The notes: a model not told the origin generated them from the sequence alone. A stretch of 64,000 nt of DNA from Shinella sp. SUS2 (GCF_001262505.1 NZ_KQ410727.1:62001-126000); one strand, 5' to 3'. Counted from the stretch's first letter, positions 1 through 9,027 are shown. Numbers and translations are program-made.

Positions 1-2058
1 GACGAAGCCGGCGACCGTCAGCTCCTTCGGCAGCGTTGCCGTCAGACGCTCGGCATAGGCGACGATGTTGTCATGCAGGTAGCGGGTGTTGGTGTTGAGC
101 GTTTCCGCCTGCTTCGCCATCGCCTCCACCACGACCGGATGGGCATGGCCGATGTGGCAGACATTGTTGAAGCAGTCGAGATAGGCCCGGCCGCTGTCGT
201 CGATCAGGAAGACGCCTTCGCCGCGTACGAACTTGATCGGCTTGTCATAGGAGATGGACAGGTTCGGCAGCAGCAATTCGCGCCTGAGCTTGACGATCTC
301 CTCATGCGAGCGGCCGTGGCGTTCGTAGAATTCCCCGGCGATGCCGGCAAAGGTGCTGGCATCGGGGAAAAGCTCTGCCCAAACGTCGAGATAGCGCGGC
401 TCGCCGACGCCGAGGATTTCGGTGGCGGAGAGGTTGGTGTCGGCGGAGAGCTGGAGATGGAGATGCGGCGCCCAGCCGCCGTTTTCCGTCGGTGCGCCCA
501 TTTCGCCGACGAGCGCGCCGGCTTCCAGCCGCTCCCCTGCCTTGAGCCGCCCCAGGGCTTCATGTGCGAGGTGACCCCAGAGGCTGACGAAGGGCGGGCA
601 ATCCTCCGGCTCGTGGCGAAGCGCGATCAGGCAGCCGTAACCGAGCGGGTCCTTCTCGATCTCGACGCTGACGACAGTCGCCGGCAGGGGCGTGTAGAGC
701 TTCGTGCCGGAGGCCATGAAGAGGTCAAGGCCGAGATGGCGGGTGCGGCGCGTCTTTTCGATGAAGCGCGAGACGAACATATCGCCGGCATAGACGGTGC
801 GCTCCTCGCCGAACGGGCCGATGCCGAGCTCGATGCCGTTCTCGCGGCAATATGCTTCCCAGATCGCCTGCGCCTCGTCCGGCTGCTCGGCGGCGGACTT
901 GACGGTCATCGGGTGGGCTGGGTCGCCGTAGGGGACAAGGGCTGCCGGATAGGTCGCGGCCGGGCGCTCCAGCAGGGGGGCGAGTGTCTTGCAGTTCTTC
1001 GCGATCCAGCCGGCGACGGTGCGGGCGCCCGGTGCGGCCTCGAAACCACAGGCCTTGCGCAGGATGGCGGTGGCGAAACGCGGGTTCATGCGGTCGAGCT
1101 TGCGCAGCAACGTCCAGGCCGGACGCTCGCTGATCGCGAGATAGGGGTTGTCCTCCGCATGGCTGCGGCGGGAGGCGGAGATGGTCACCGAGGTGACGAG
1201 GCGGATGGCGATGAGGTCGTAGAGCAGATCGACCTCTTCTTCCTGCAGCGGATATTCGGCATGAAAACCGCTGACAATGGCGGCAGCCGCGCCGATCGGG
1301 TCGCCGTGGTCGAGGCCGGCATAGGCGGCTGCGATGGCAACTTCGGCGATGACGGGTGCATGCAGCGCATCGCCGAAATCGATCAGGCCGGAAATGCGGT
1401 CGGCATCGGCTGCGTCGACGAGCACGTTCCAGTCGTTGGCGTCATTGTGGATCACCGCGGCGCGCAGCGTTGCAAGGCGCGGGGCGATGGCGGTGAAGCG
1501 CTTGAGGAAACGCTCGATCAATGCCCGGTCCTCGGCGGCGGCGACATGCTGCAGGCGTGCGGCGGAGCGGCTGGCATGGCGGATGTCCCAGTCGAGATCG
1601 CGCAGGGCACCCGGATGCATGAAGCCCTTCAGCGCGGCATCGAAGCGGCCAAGCATCCGGCCGAGGGACTGAAGCGCGGCATCGCTGCGCTCCGTCTCGG
1701 CGAGCGGCCTGCCTTCGACCCAGCTCACCAGCCGGATACGATGCTGGACGCCGTGCGGGCTGGTGGTGGAGGCAAGGCTTCCGCCCGACAGTGTCGGCCG
1801 GATATGGGGTACCGGCAGGTCGCCGGCATGGGTGCCGAGATGGGCGAGCAGCGCTGTCTGGAAGTCGCTCTCGATCTCCGGCTCCGCGGCGTTGATGATC
1901 TTCAGGATGAAGGTGCCTTCCGTCGTCTCCACCTTGAAGTTCTGGTCCCGTTCGCTGGCCAGCGGCGAAAGCGTGCCGGAGAGACCGTAATGCTCTGCAA
2001 GCAGCGCTGCGGCGGCGTCGATGGAGAAATCCGGGGTCGTCTTCAGCATGTCGTTCAT
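1..2058 (-). CDS. Aminoglycoside-phosphotransferase-like / LytM (M23) / class III aminotransferase fusion, C-terminus cut by window edge
   Basis: The first 686 codons of a multidomain protein are present and the frame stays open to base 1. Residues 1-340 are an APH/choline-kinase-like domain with the HNDANDWN catalytic loop near residue 200 and an IDFGD metal motif about 25 residues later. Residues 430-570 are a LytM/M23-like domain with HLGLD and HLHLQL zinc-site motifs. From about residue 600 the protein begins a class III PLP aminotransferase (CFNNVCHIGHAHP); the PLP lysine would lie outside the window. Fusions of this order, about 1000 residues long, occur in rhizobia, but I know of no assigned substrate. 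The start at 2058 has GAGG six bases upstream; an ATG at 2064 is the alternative. The divergent Lrp gene 126 bp away suggests amino-acid-responsive control. Domain identity is firm; the reaction is unknown. Confidence 0.85.
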   Translation of the reverse strand, partial: MNDMLKTTPDFSIDAAAALLAEHYGLSGTLSPLASERDQNFKVETTEGTFILKIINAAEPEIESDFQTALLAHLGTHAGDLPVPHIRPTLSGGSLASTTSPHGVQHRIRLVSWVEGRPLAETERSDAALQSLGRMLGRFDAALKGFMHPGALRDLDWDIRHASRSAARLQHVAAAEDRALIERFLKRFTAIAPRLATLRAAVIHNDANDWNVLVDAADADRISGLIDFGDALHAPVIAEVAIAAAYAGLDHGDPIGAAAAIVSGFHAEYPLQEEEVDLLYDLIAIRLVTSVTISASRRSHAEDNPYLAISERPAWTLLRKLDRMNPRFATAILRKACGFEAAPGARTVAGWIAKNCKTLAPLLERPAATYPAALVPYGDPAHPMTVKSAAEQPDEAQAIWEAYCRENGIELGIGPFGEERTVYAGDMFVSRFIEKTRRTRHLGLDLFMASGTKLYTPLPATVVSVEIEKDPLGYGCLIALRHEPEDCPPFVSLWGHLAHEALGRLKAGERLEAGALVGEMGAPTENGGWAPHLHLQLSADTNLSATEILGVGEPRYLDVWAELFPDASTFAGIAGEFYERHGRSHEEIVKLRRELLLPNLSISYDKPIKFVRGEGVFLIDDSGRAYLDCFNNVCHIGHAHPVVVEAMAKQAETLNTNTRYLHDNIVAYAERLTATLPKELTVAGFV

Positions 2059-2109
2059 GGTCATCCTCGTTCCTGCCGAAAGAGTTGCATGGACGACGCG
2101 GCGGCGCAT

Positions 2110-2124
2110 CCGGCATTATGCCGG
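2110..2124. promoter_or_regulatory. Candidate Lrp/AsnC operator in the divergent promoter region
   Basis: This is a perfect 15-base palindrome, CCGGCAT-T-ATGCCGG, midway between the fusion gene and the Lrp-family gene. A second GCCGG/CCGGC pair follows directly, and a TATAAT hexamer lies at 2143-2148 facing the lrp gene. Fifteen-base palindromes are the usual size of Lrp/AsnC sites. That the neighbouring regulator binds here is inferred from position only. Confidence 0.5.
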
Positions 2125-2184
2125 TTGTGCCGGCACTCTGTTTATAATAACCGTCATCTTGTCGGCGCGAATTGGGAAGGGGCC

Positions 2185-2619
2185 ATGCAGGATACGGACG
2201 CCATCGACCGCATGATCCTCAGCATTCTCTCCCGCGAGGCGCGCATTCCAATGAAGTCGCTGGCGGGGCGGATCGGCCTGTCGCGCAGCGCCACCACCGA
2301 GCGTGTCAGCCGGCTGGAAAAGGCCGGCATCATCCGCGGCTACCGGGCGGACATCGGCCAACTCGATGACGGGCAGATCCAGGCCTTCCTGCTCGTCACC
2401 CTCAAGCGCACGCCCTCGATCGGCGTGCTGGATCGCCTTGCCGGCTTTTCCGCGGTGCGCAAGGTCTCCTCCGTCAGCGGCCAGCTTGATCTCGTGGTGG
2501 AGGTGGAGGTCGGCTCGATCAACGCGCTCAACGAGCTGCGAAACGAGGTCTCGACTATGGACAATGTCGAAGACCTGACGACCTCCATCGTGCTCAGGCG
2601 GGATATCGAGCGCAGCTGA
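2185..2619 (+). CDS. Lrp/AsnC family transcriptional regulator
   Basis: A 144-residue protein of typical family length. It has an N-terminal AsnC helix-turn-helix (about residues 4-50; key stretch SLAGRIGLSRSATTERV) and a C-terminal RAM/ligand domain (about 65-140). Such proteins bind DNA as dimers or octamers and sense small molecules, usually amino acids. The open frame extends far upstream, but that part is antisense to the fusion gene. The ATG at 2185 is preceded by GGGAAGGGG and gives the standard N-terminus (DAIDRMIL). It is divergent from the aminotransferase fusion, so it most likely controls that gene and itself. The ligand cannot be told from sequence. Confidence 0.9.
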   Translation: MQDTDAIDRMILSILSREARIPMKSLAGRIGLSRSATTERVSRLEKAGIIRGYRADIGQLDDGQIQAFLLVTLKRTPSIGVLDRLAGFSAVRKVSSVSGQLDLVVEVEVGSINALNELRNEVSTMDNVEDLTTSIVLRRDIERS

Positions 2620-2746
2620 GCCGAAAGGGCCTCTCTTGGCGGGTACCTGCGTGCCGCGGGAAGACGCGGGGGCAACGTGAATAGGCGGGGCGGCTGATGC
2701 GTTCCCTCTCGTGCGAACCATCGTGCTCGGGGCGGGGGAGAGGCAG

Positions 2747-3370
2747 TTGAACATCAGGGTCGCTTTTCTGGTGGGGGTCCTTCTGGTTTCGACAGGACAG
2801 GATGGCTGGGCCGACTGCCTTTCGGATTTCACCGGGATCAACCGGCACCGTCCGGATGCGGTGCGCTATGGGGTCGAAGTGGTGGCCGACGTGCTGGCAT
2901 CGGATGGAGCGGTGGTGCGGCGCATGGCTTCGTCCTCGCTTTTCGACATGACGCAAGGCCTGCGCATGAAGACGTCGGGGCTCAATACCCAGGCAGATTT
3001 CATCATTATCGGCGAGGAGGGGTGGACCCTGGCGAAGGGGGCCTGGGTTCCGATGCCGGTGGAGCAGTTGCAGCAGTCGCTCGAGAGCGTGGTGGCCGAT
3101 CGTTATGTTTACGATCAAAATGCACGGGAATTCGAGTGCCCCGGCGAGGTGACCTTCGAGGGCAAGTCCTACCGTGGTTTCGTCTTCCGTCAGAAGATCG
3201 GCACGCTGGATACGCGTGTCACGGCCTATTTCGACCCTGCCAGCTACCGTCCGGTGGCGACCGTCTCGGATGCCGATGTCAACGGCTACCGGCTCGCCAT
3301 AACGACGCGCTACCGGTTCGATCCGGCCATCCGCATCGAGCAGCCGGAGGAAAAGGCATCATCGCCCTGA
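2747..3370 (+). CDS. Predicted exported protein of unknown function
   Basis: I do not recognise this family. The protein is about 207 residues if it starts at the TTG at 2747, which has GGGGGAGAGG just upstream. A GTG at 2711 is possible but lacks such a site and would put 12 residues ahead of the signal peptide. A hydrophobic stretch (VAFLVGVLLV) ends near GWADC, a plausible signal peptidase I site, so the mature protein is probably periplasmic. There are no transmembrane segments after the signal and no obvious catalytic motif; the rest looks like a soluble beta-rich domain. It stands alone, after the lrp gene and convergent with the GntR regulator. Confidence 0.6.
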   Translation: MNIRVAFLVGVLLVSTGQDGWADCLSDFTGINRHRPDAVRYGVEVVADVLASDGAVVRRMASSSLFDMTQGLRMKTSGLNTQADFIIIGEEGWTLAKGAWVPMPVEQLQQSLESVVADRYVYDQNAREFECPGEVTFEGKSYRGFVFRQKIGTLDTRVTAYFDPASYRPVATVSDADVNGYRLAITTRYRFDPAIRIEQPEEKASSP

Positions 3371-3457
3371 CGTTTCGTCTGTGTCCTCCCTGCGCATCGC
3401 CGGCAGGCACGGCCGAGGACTGACGCGGGCCATGCTACCTGCTGGAGACCCGGCGGA

Positions 3458-4174
3458 TCACGCCTTACCGAACAGGGCCATGAGATCGACGCTGTCGGAG
3501 GTCTTTGCGCCCGCTTCCAGGTGCTCCTGGATGTGGCGCAGATGCAGGGTCATCATCCAGGCTGCCTTTTCCGCATCGCGCGTGTGGAAGGCGCCAACGA
3601 TGGCGGCGTGGTCGTCGTCGCGACAATTGCTGACGCCGGGTGCCCCGAACAGGCCGATGATCAGCGAAGTACGGGTCACCAGTTCCTTCATCGTGCGGAT
3701 GAGGATGGCATTGCCGGCGATCTGCGCCAGCAGCGTGTGAAACTGGCCGGACAGGCGAATCGCGTCGTGGCGGTGGCGCTCCTTGTGCGCCACATATTCC
3801 ATTTCCAGATGGCGGGTCAGTGCGGCAATGTCCGCCGCGTTTGCGCGCTGGACGGCAAGACGGGCGATGTTCGGCTCCAGCGCGAGGCGGGCTTCGAAGA
3901 CTTCGCGGGCCTGCTCGGGCGTCGGCGAGGCGACGAAGGCGCCGCGATTGGCATGCAGTTCCACGACTTCGCGGCTCGCCAGCAGGAGCAGGCTGCGGCG
4001 GATGCGCATGCGCCCGACGCCGAAAGCGTCGCACAGGGCCGATTCCGAAAGCTTCGTGCCCGGCGGCAATCGCTGTTCGATGACCGCTTCGAAAATGCGA
4101 TCGACGATATCGCTCTCGTCGATCTCTTCCGCCTCAACCAGGTTTTCCCTGCCTACATCAACCACCGAATTCAC
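3458..4174 (-). CDS. GntR family (FadR/FCD subfamily) transcriptional regulator
   Basis: About 238 residues: an N-terminal winged helix (about 20-85; KLSESALCDAFGVGRMRIRRSL) and a C-terminal FCD helical domain (about 95-220) with the metal/ligand histidines expected for this subfamily (for example FHTLL and the later HTRDAE region). The frame is open to an ATG at 4279. I prefer a GTG at 4174, because the extra 35 residues look non-native and would bury the palindrome at 4219. It is divergent from the ABC transporter/racemase operon that begins at 4392 and is the natural candidate to repress it. The start is uncertain; the family is not. Confidence 0.82.
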   Translation of the reverse strand: MNSVVDVGRENLVEAEEIDESDIVDRIFEAVIEQRLPPGTKLSESALCDAFGVGRMRIRRSLLLLASREVVELHANRGAFVASPTPEQAREVFEARLALEPNIARLAVQRANAADIAALTRHLEMEYVAHKERHRHDAIRLSGQFHTLLAQIAGNAILIRTMKELVTRTSLIIGLFGAPGVSNCRDDDHAAIVGAFHTRDAEKAAWMMTLHLRHIQEHLEAGAKTSDSVDLMALFGKA

Positions 4175-4218
4175 CCTGACACGCGCAGTCTGTTGCACAG
4201 CCCCTAAATAAGACCGAT

Positions 4219-4230
4219 TTGGTTGACCAA
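4219..4230. promoter_or_regulatory. Candidate GntR operator, TTGGT-TG-ACCAA
   Basis: A perfect inverted repeat with 5-base arms lies between the GntR gene and the transporter operon. It matches the TGGT-N-ACCA pattern typical of FadR-subfamily GntR operators. TTGACA hexamers at 4246 and 4280 are possible -35 elements, but I see no convincing -10 at 16-18 bases from either. Binding by the adjacent regulator is inferred. Confidence 0.5.
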
Positions 4231-4391
4231 CAAGCGCCGATTTCGTTGACACGGAATAGTATCGCGTGTTCACAACCACTTGACAAGATCGTTAACAATG
4301 CGCTCAATGCCTCTGCCAAGGCCGATTGGGGCCGCCGCTTGCGACCCATGCGCCTATCAAAAACAGATCAATGGCCCAGAGGAAGAACATC

Positions 4392-5579
4392 ATGCACAAG
4401 CGCACATTTCTGAAGATCTCCGCCCTTGCCGCCGCGACCATGCTGTCGATGCCGATGGTGGCTTATGCCGAGAACGCCACGCTGAAGGTCGGTTTCGTCG
4501 GCGTCACCTCCGGCCCGGCCGCGTCCTGGGGTGTTTCGAATCAGCGCTCGATGGAAGCGCGTGCGGCCTGGCTGAACGAGCTTGGCGGCGTCAAGATCGG
4601 TGACAAGACCTACAATATCGAGATCGTGCCCTTCGACGACCAGAAGGACCCCAAGCGTGCCATTGCAGGCATGGAGAAGATGGCGCAGGACGGCGTGCAC
4701 TATGTCGTCGGCCCGAACGTCGATGACGGCGCCGCCGCCGTGCGCCCGGTCGCCGAGCAGAACGGCATCATGTATTTCCCCTATGCCTTCCCGAAGGAAC
4801 TCTTCACCGCGCCGGCATCGAACGCGATCCTTGGCATGGTGGCGAACTACCAGTCCGGTCCTGCCATCTACAAGTTCCTGAAGGAAACCAAGGGCGTGAA
4901 GAAGGTGGCCTTCGTTGCCGCCAACGAATCCGATCCGCTGAGCCAGCGGGAATCCGGTATTGCCGCCGCCGAGGCGCTCGGGCTTGAAGTCGTGTCGGGC
5001 AACGTGACCTATCAGGTGGACACCACCGATTTCACCCCGGTGCTGCTGCCCGTTATTCAGGCTTCGCCAGACCTGCTGGTGCTCTCCGGTGTTTCGCCGG
5101 CCAATGCCCCGCAGCTGATCCGCTCGGCACGCGAACTCGGCTATACCGGCCTCATCTCGACGGAAACCGGGCAGGATGCCAGCGTTCTGCAGGAAGGTGC
5201 GGGAGAACTCGCGGACGGCTTCATTTCTGTTGGTGGCGCGTCCACGCCGGAGCTTGCGAGCGACGCGATGCGGGAATTCGTCGAGCGCTATACGAAGATG
5301 TTCGGTGAGTATAACGATGAGTCGAACACCAAGGTCTATGCGCTCGAATACATCATCGAGACGCTCAAGGCGAACCCCGCTGCGATCGACAATGTCGATG
5401 AATTCAAGAAGACGATGGACACGTTCGAAGCCGCCAACCCCTTCATGAAGGGCGACGCCAAGCTGAAATATGTCGGCATGACGTCCTTTGGCCAGAAGCG
5501 GCAGATCTCCGTCCCGCTCGTCGTGAACGAGTACAAGGGCGGCAAGTTCGAGACGTTGTTCGTCGGTCAGGTCGACTGA
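4392..5579 (+). CDS. ABC transporter substrate-binding protein, Peripla_BP_6 (LivK/AmiC/UrtA type)
   Basis: A 395-residue periplasmic protein. A Sec signal peptide (MHKRTFLKISALAAATML) is cleaved near AYAEN. The mature part is a type I periplasmic-binding fold beginning TLKVGFVGVTSG, with the two-lobed layout seen in amino-acid, amide and urea receptors. AGAGGAAG lies seven bases before the ATG at 4392, so the upstream in-frame ATG at 4326 is less likely. It is the first gene of a six-gene operon with two permeases, two ATPases and a hydantoin-racemase-like enzyme. That context points to a nitrogen-containing ligand such as a hydantoin, amide or amino acid, but the ligand is not readable from sequence. 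Confidence 0.9.
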   Translation: MHKRTFLKISALAAATMLSMPMVAYAENATLKVGFVGVTSGPAASWGVSNQRSMEARAAWLNELGGVKIGDKTYNIEIVPFDDQKDPKRAIAGMEKMAQDGVHYVVGPNVDDGAAAVRPVAEQNGIMYFPYAFPKELFTAPASNAILGMVANYQSGPAIYKFLKETKGVKKVAFVAANESDPLSQRESGIAAAEALGLEVVSGNVTYQVDTTDFTPVLLPVIQASPDLLVLSGVSPANAPQLIRSARELGYTGLISTETGQDASVLQEGAGELADGFISVGGASTPELASDAMREFVERYTKMFGEYNDESNTKVYALEYIIETLKANPAAIDNVDEFKKTMDTFEAANPFMKGDAKLKYVGMTSFGQKRQISVPLVVNEYKGGKFETLFVGQVD

Positions 5580-5603
5580 TCGGAGCCTAGGCATTGATAA
5601 GAT

Positions 5604-5644
5604 GGGGGATCCGGACGGCGCGTCGTCCGGCCGGGTCCCTTTTT
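5604..5644 (+). terminator. Intra-operon hairpin followed by a T run (attenuator)
   Basis: A GC-rich stem (CCGGACG at 5611-5617 pairing with CGTCCGG at 5624-5630, extended imperfectly by flanking GGGG/CCC) is followed by TTTTT. It sits between the binding-protein gene and the first permease. Partial termination here would give more binding protein than membrane components, a common arrangement. Confidence 0.55.
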
Positions 5645-5675
5645 GCCTGAACCTTCTTTCCATTGGAGGCTCACG

Positions 5676-6545
5676 ATGGAACAGATAATTGCCAACGGTC
5701 TCTACCTTGGTGCGCAATATGCGTTGATCGCCCTCGGGCTGACGCTGATCTTCTCGCTGATGAACGTGCTGAACTTCGCCCACGGGCAGATGTACGTCTT
5801 CGGCGGCTTCGTCACCTACACCGTCGTCGTTCAGCTCGGCCTGCCTTTCATTGTCGGCCTTTTCGCCTCGGCGATCGTACTGGCGGTCATGGGCGCGGCC
5901 ATCGAGAAGTTCCTCTTCGCGCCGGTCGTGCGCCGCTCGAAGCGGGATGAATCGACCATGCTGCTTGCAGCGGGCGTCGCTTTCTTCCTCGATGCCGTCA
6001 TCCTGCTGCTCTTCGGGGAAAAGCAGCGCGGCGTGCCGAAGATCGTCAACGGCGTGCTCAATCTCGATATGCGTATCATCATGCCCTACGACCGCATCCT
6101 GATCGGCGTGCTCGCCATCCTGCTCATCGTGGCCTTCATCGGCTTCATGAACTACTCCAAGACCGGCCGCGCCATGCGGGCACTCGCGCAGGACAAGATG
6201 GCCGCCCAGCTCATGGGCGTGAACGTCTCGCGCTATTCGATGATCGGCTTTGCGCTCGGCGCGATGCTGGCTGGCCTCGTCGGGGGCCTCCTCGTCACCA
6301 TCACCGGCGTCAATCTCGGCATGGGCGGCCCGACCTCGGTCAAGGCCTTCCTGATGATCATGATCGGCGGCGCGGGCGTGATCTCCGGAGCGATTGCCGG
6401 CGGTTTCATCCTCGGCATGATGGAGAGCGTCGGCCTCACCGTGCTCTCGGCCTATGGCGACGTCACCTATCTCGTGATCTTCGCCTCGCTGATGGTGTTC
6501 CTGGCCATCCGCCCGCAGGGGCTGATGGGCAAGCCGTGGGGTTGA
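5676..6545 (+). CDS. Branched-chain-type ABC transporter permease (LivH family)
   Basis: A 289-residue inner-membrane protein with about eight hydrophobic segments. It carries the LivH signature N-terminus (ANGLYLGAQYALIALGLTLIFS), the NFAHGQMYVFGG motif, and the C-terminal EAA-like loop that contacts the ATPase (GRAMRALAQDKMAAQLMGVN). TTGGAGG lies eight bases before the ATG at 5676. It pairs with the next gene to form the membrane channel for the binding protein at 4392. Length and motifs are normal for the family. Confidence 0.92.
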   Translation: MEQIIANGLYLGAQYALIALGLTLIFSLMNVLNFAHGQMYVFGGFVTYTVVVQLGLPFIVGLFASAIVLAVMGAAIEKFLFAPVVRRSKRDESTMLLAAGVAFFLDAVILLLFGEKQRGVPKIVNGVLNLDMRIIMPYDRILIGVLAILLIVAFIGFMNYSKTGRAMRALAQDKMAAQLMGVNVSRYSMIGFALGAMLAGLVGGLLVTITGVNLGMGGPTSVKAFLMIMIGGAGVISGAIAGGFILGMMESVGLTVLSAYGDVTYLVIFASLMVFLAIRPQGLMGKPWG

Positions 6546-6549
6546 GATC

Positions 6550-7521
6550 ATGAACACGAAAAACCTTGTCGGCTTCGCCGTCTTCCTTCTCGCCGTCTTC
6601 GTGCTCGTGCCGCTGTTCATCAGCGCCACCGGACGCGTGGATTTCTTCTACACGCTGACCTCGGTCGCGCTGCTCTCCGTTGGTGCTGCCGGCGTCTGGC
6701 TCACCTTCTACATCGGCCGCATCAATATCGGTCAGGGCGCCTACGCGCTGGTCGGCGGCTATGTCTCGGCGATCCTGGTCACCCAGGCCGGCGTCTCCTT
6801 CTGGCTGACGCTGCCGCTGGCGGGCCTGTTCTGCGCCGTCATCTCCGTGCTGATCGGCTTTCCGATCCTCAGGCTCCGCGGCGTCTACTTCGCCATGGTG
6901 ACGCTCGTCCTGACCGAGGTCGCACGCCTTTCCGCGCTTGCCTTGCCCGTCACCAACGGCGCCAAGGGCATCACCTCGATCCCGCTGCCCGGCGAGCTCT
7001 CCATCTTCGGCCTGACGATCATCCCGGCCTTCGGCACGCTCTCCAACCCGCGCTTCGGTTTCTACCTCATGGCCGTGGTGCTGATGGTCATCACCTACCT
7101 GGTGCTGTGGCGCATCGTGAATTCGCGGCTTGGGCATCTCTGCCGCAGCCTCCAGCAGAACGAGGAGCTTTCGGCCTCGATCGGCGTCAACACCGCCTAT
7201 CTCCGGGTGCTCGCCTATGCGATTTCCTCGTTCTTCGGCGGCATTGCGGGCGCCATGTTCGCCTCCATCGCCCAGTCGATCTATCCGTCCTCCTTCGTGG
7301 TCGCCGACAGCGTGAACTTCATGCTCTACTGCTTCCTCGGCGGCCTCGGTTATGTCTTCGGCCCGATGCTCGGCACGCTCCTGCTCTATTTCGGCTGGGA
7401 CCTCCTGTCGATCGCCCGGGAATATCAGCTCCTCATCTATTCCGGCGTCATGATCCTGCTCATGCTGGTCCTGCCGAACGGGGTTTTGAGCCTTCTCGAC
7501 AAGAAGGAGGGACGCGCATGA
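6550..7521 (+). CDS. Branched-chain-type ABC transporter permease (LivM family)
   Basis: A 323-residue membrane protein and partner of the LivH-type permease four bases upstream. It has about nine hydrophobic segments, the LivM N-terminal region (FYIGRINIGQGAYALVGGYV) and the cytoplasmic coupling loop (GHLCRSLQQNEELSASIGVN). The stop codon overlaps the start of the ATPase gene (ATGA at 7518), indicating translational coupling. The substrate is as uncertain as for the rest of the operon. Confidence 0.92.
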   Translation: MNTKNLVGFAVFLLAVFVLVPLFISATGRVDFFYTLTSVALLSVGAAGVWLTFYIGRINIGQGAYALVGGYVSAILVTQAGVSFWLTLPLAGLFCAVISVLIGFPILRLRGVYFAMVTLVLTEVARLSALALPVTNGAKGITSIPLPGELSIFGLTIIPAFGTLSNPRFGFYLMAVVLMVITYLVLWRIVNSRLGHLCRSLQQNEELSASIGVNTAYLRVLAYAISSFFGGIAGAMFASIAQSIYPSSFVVADSVNFMLYCFLGGLGYVFGPMLGTLLLYFGWDLLSIAREYQLLIYSGVMILLMLVLPNGVLSLLDKKEGRA

Positions 7522-8300
7522 GCACCATCCTGCAAATCCGCAACATCACCAAGCGCTACGGTGGTCTGACGGCTGTCAACGACGTCTCCTTCGACGTCAA
7601 CAAGGGCGAGATCCTCTCGGTGATCGGCCCGAACGGCGCGGGGAAATCGACGCTGTTCAAGCTGATCTCCTCCTTCGTGCCGGCGACCAGCGGGGAGGTG
7701 CTGTTCAACGGCACGCGCATCTCCAGCCTCGCCCCGCACAAGGTTGCCCGCATGGGCGTGGTGCGCACCTTCCAGGAAACGACGATCTTCCGCTCCATGA
7801 CGGTGCGCGAAAACATCATCGTCTCCCATCACCTGCGCTCCAAGGCGAGCCTCTTCGGCTTCTTCCTCGGCACGAGCCAAGCGAAGGATGACGAGGCGGC
7901 ATTTGCGGCCTCGGCGGACGACATCGTCGATTTCCTCGGCCTGCAGGCGATCCGCAACGAACTCGCCTCGAACCTGCCGCAGGGGCATCTGCGCGCGCTC
8001 GGCATGGCGATCGGCCTTGCCACCGATCCGAAGGTCATCCTGCTCGACGAACCCTTCGCCGGCATGAACCATGACGAGACGATGAAGATGGTCGGCCTCG
8101 TGCGGCGCCTGCGTGACGAGCGCGGCGTCACCGTGCTTCTCGTCGAGCACGACATGCCCGCTGTCATGAAGATCAGCGACCGCATCGTGTGCATCAACTT
8201 CGGCCAGAAGCTGGCCGAGGGCACCCCCCAGGAAATCCGCGAGAACGAGAAGGTCATCGAGGCCTATCTCGGCTCCGAAGATGCGGCGATCGGGATGTAA
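7518..8300 (+). CDS. Branched-chain-type ABC transporter ATP-binding protein (LivG family)
   Basis: A 260-residue cytoplasmic ATPase. Walker A is GPNGAGKST (about residue 40), Walker B is VILLDEPFAGMN (about 175), and the switch histidine is in LLVEHDM (about 212). The ABC signature is unusual: where LSxGQ is expected the protein reads LPQGHLRALG, a variant known in part of this transporter group. The C-terminal LivG tail (IEAYLGSEDA) is present. It starts inside the stop of the permease gene and is followed three bases later by the LivF-type ATPase. Confidence 0.92.
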   Translation: MSTILQIRNITKRYGGLTAVNDVSFDVNKGEILSVIGPNGAGKSTLFKLISSFVPATSGEVLFNGTRISSLAPHKVARMGVVRTFQETTIFRSMTVRENIIVSHHLRSKASLFGFFLGTSQAKDDEAAFAASADDIVDFLGLQAIRNELASNLPQGHLRALGMAIGLATDPKVILLDEPFAGMNHDETMKMVGLVRRLRDERGVTVLLVEHDMPAVMKISDRIVCINFGQKLAEGTPQEIRENEKVIEAYLGSEDAAIGM

Positions 8301-8303
8301 GCC

Positions 8304-9026
8304 ATGACGAAGATATTGAGCGTTGAGAATATCCAACTCTACTACGACCACATCTATGCGCTGAAGGGCGTTTCCATCGATGTGGACGAAGGCGAAACCG
8401 TCGCGCTGATCGGCGCGAACGGGGCGGGCAAGTCCTCGATCCTCAGGGCGATCACCGGTCTTCGGCCGGTGAAGTCCGGCCAGATCTTTTACCAGGGGGC
8501 GCGCCTTGACGGCACCTCCGCCGCCGATGTGGTGCGCAAGGGCATCTCCATGGTGCCCGAGGGACGTCGTGCCTTTCCGCTGATGTCGGTGAAGGACAAC
8601 CTCCTGATGGGAGCGTTCACCCGCACCGACAAGGCGGAGATCGAGCAGACGCTGGAAAACGTGCTGACGCGTTTCCCGCGCCTGCGCGAACGCTACCATC
8701 AGCAGGCCAACACCATGTCGGGCGGCGAGCAGCAGATGATGGTGATCGGCCGCGCGCTGATGGCCCGTCCGAAACTGTTGCTCCTCGACGAACCGTCGCT
8801 CGGCATCGCGCCGAAACTGGTGCAGGACATCGCCCGCGCCATCGTCGCCATCAGCCGCGACGAGAAGGTTTCGATCCTCCTCGTCGAGCAGAACAGCCGC
8901 ATGGCGCTGTCCATCTCCAACCGCGCTTACGCGCTTTCCACCGGGTCGATCGCGCTGTCAGGCAATTCCAAGGATCTGATGAACGACGACCGCATCAAGG
9001 CTGCCTACCTCGGAGGCGAACTCTAA
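8304..9026 (+). CDS. Branched-chain-type ABC transporter ATP-binding protein (LivF family)
   Basis: A 240-residue ATPase that would form a heterodimer with the LivG-type subunit. It shows Walker A (GANGAGKSS, about residue 36), a canonical signature (MSGGEQQMM, about 137), Walker B (LLLLDEPSLGIAP, about 156) and an H-loop region read as LLVEQNSRMA, with the glutamine that LivF proteins normally carry in place of histidine. It ends one base before the racemase gene, so all six genes are probably one transcript. Confidence 0.92.
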   Translation: MTKILSVENIQLYYDHIYALKGVSIDVDEGETVALIGANGAGKSSILRAITGLRPVKSGQIFYQGARLDGTSAADVVRKGISMVPEGRRAFPLMSVKDNLLMGAFTRTDKAEIEQTLENVLTRFPRLRERYHQQANTMSGGEQQMMVIGRALMARPKLLLLDEPSLGIAPKLVQDIARAIVAISRDEKVSILLVEQNSRMALSISNRAYALSTGSIALSGNSKDLMNDDRIKAAYLGGEL

Positions 9027-9027
9027 A

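Noticed and set aside
73-2619. Long plus-strand open frame of 848 codons
   Set aside because: It is mostly antisense to the aminotransferase fusion, whose domains read clearly on the minus strand. Only the last 144 codons are a real gene (Lrp).
4368-6629. 753-codon minus-strand open frame
   Set aside because: Antisense to the binding-protein and permease genes; His/Asp/Arg/Glu-rich composition without domains, typical of a GC-rich shadow frame.
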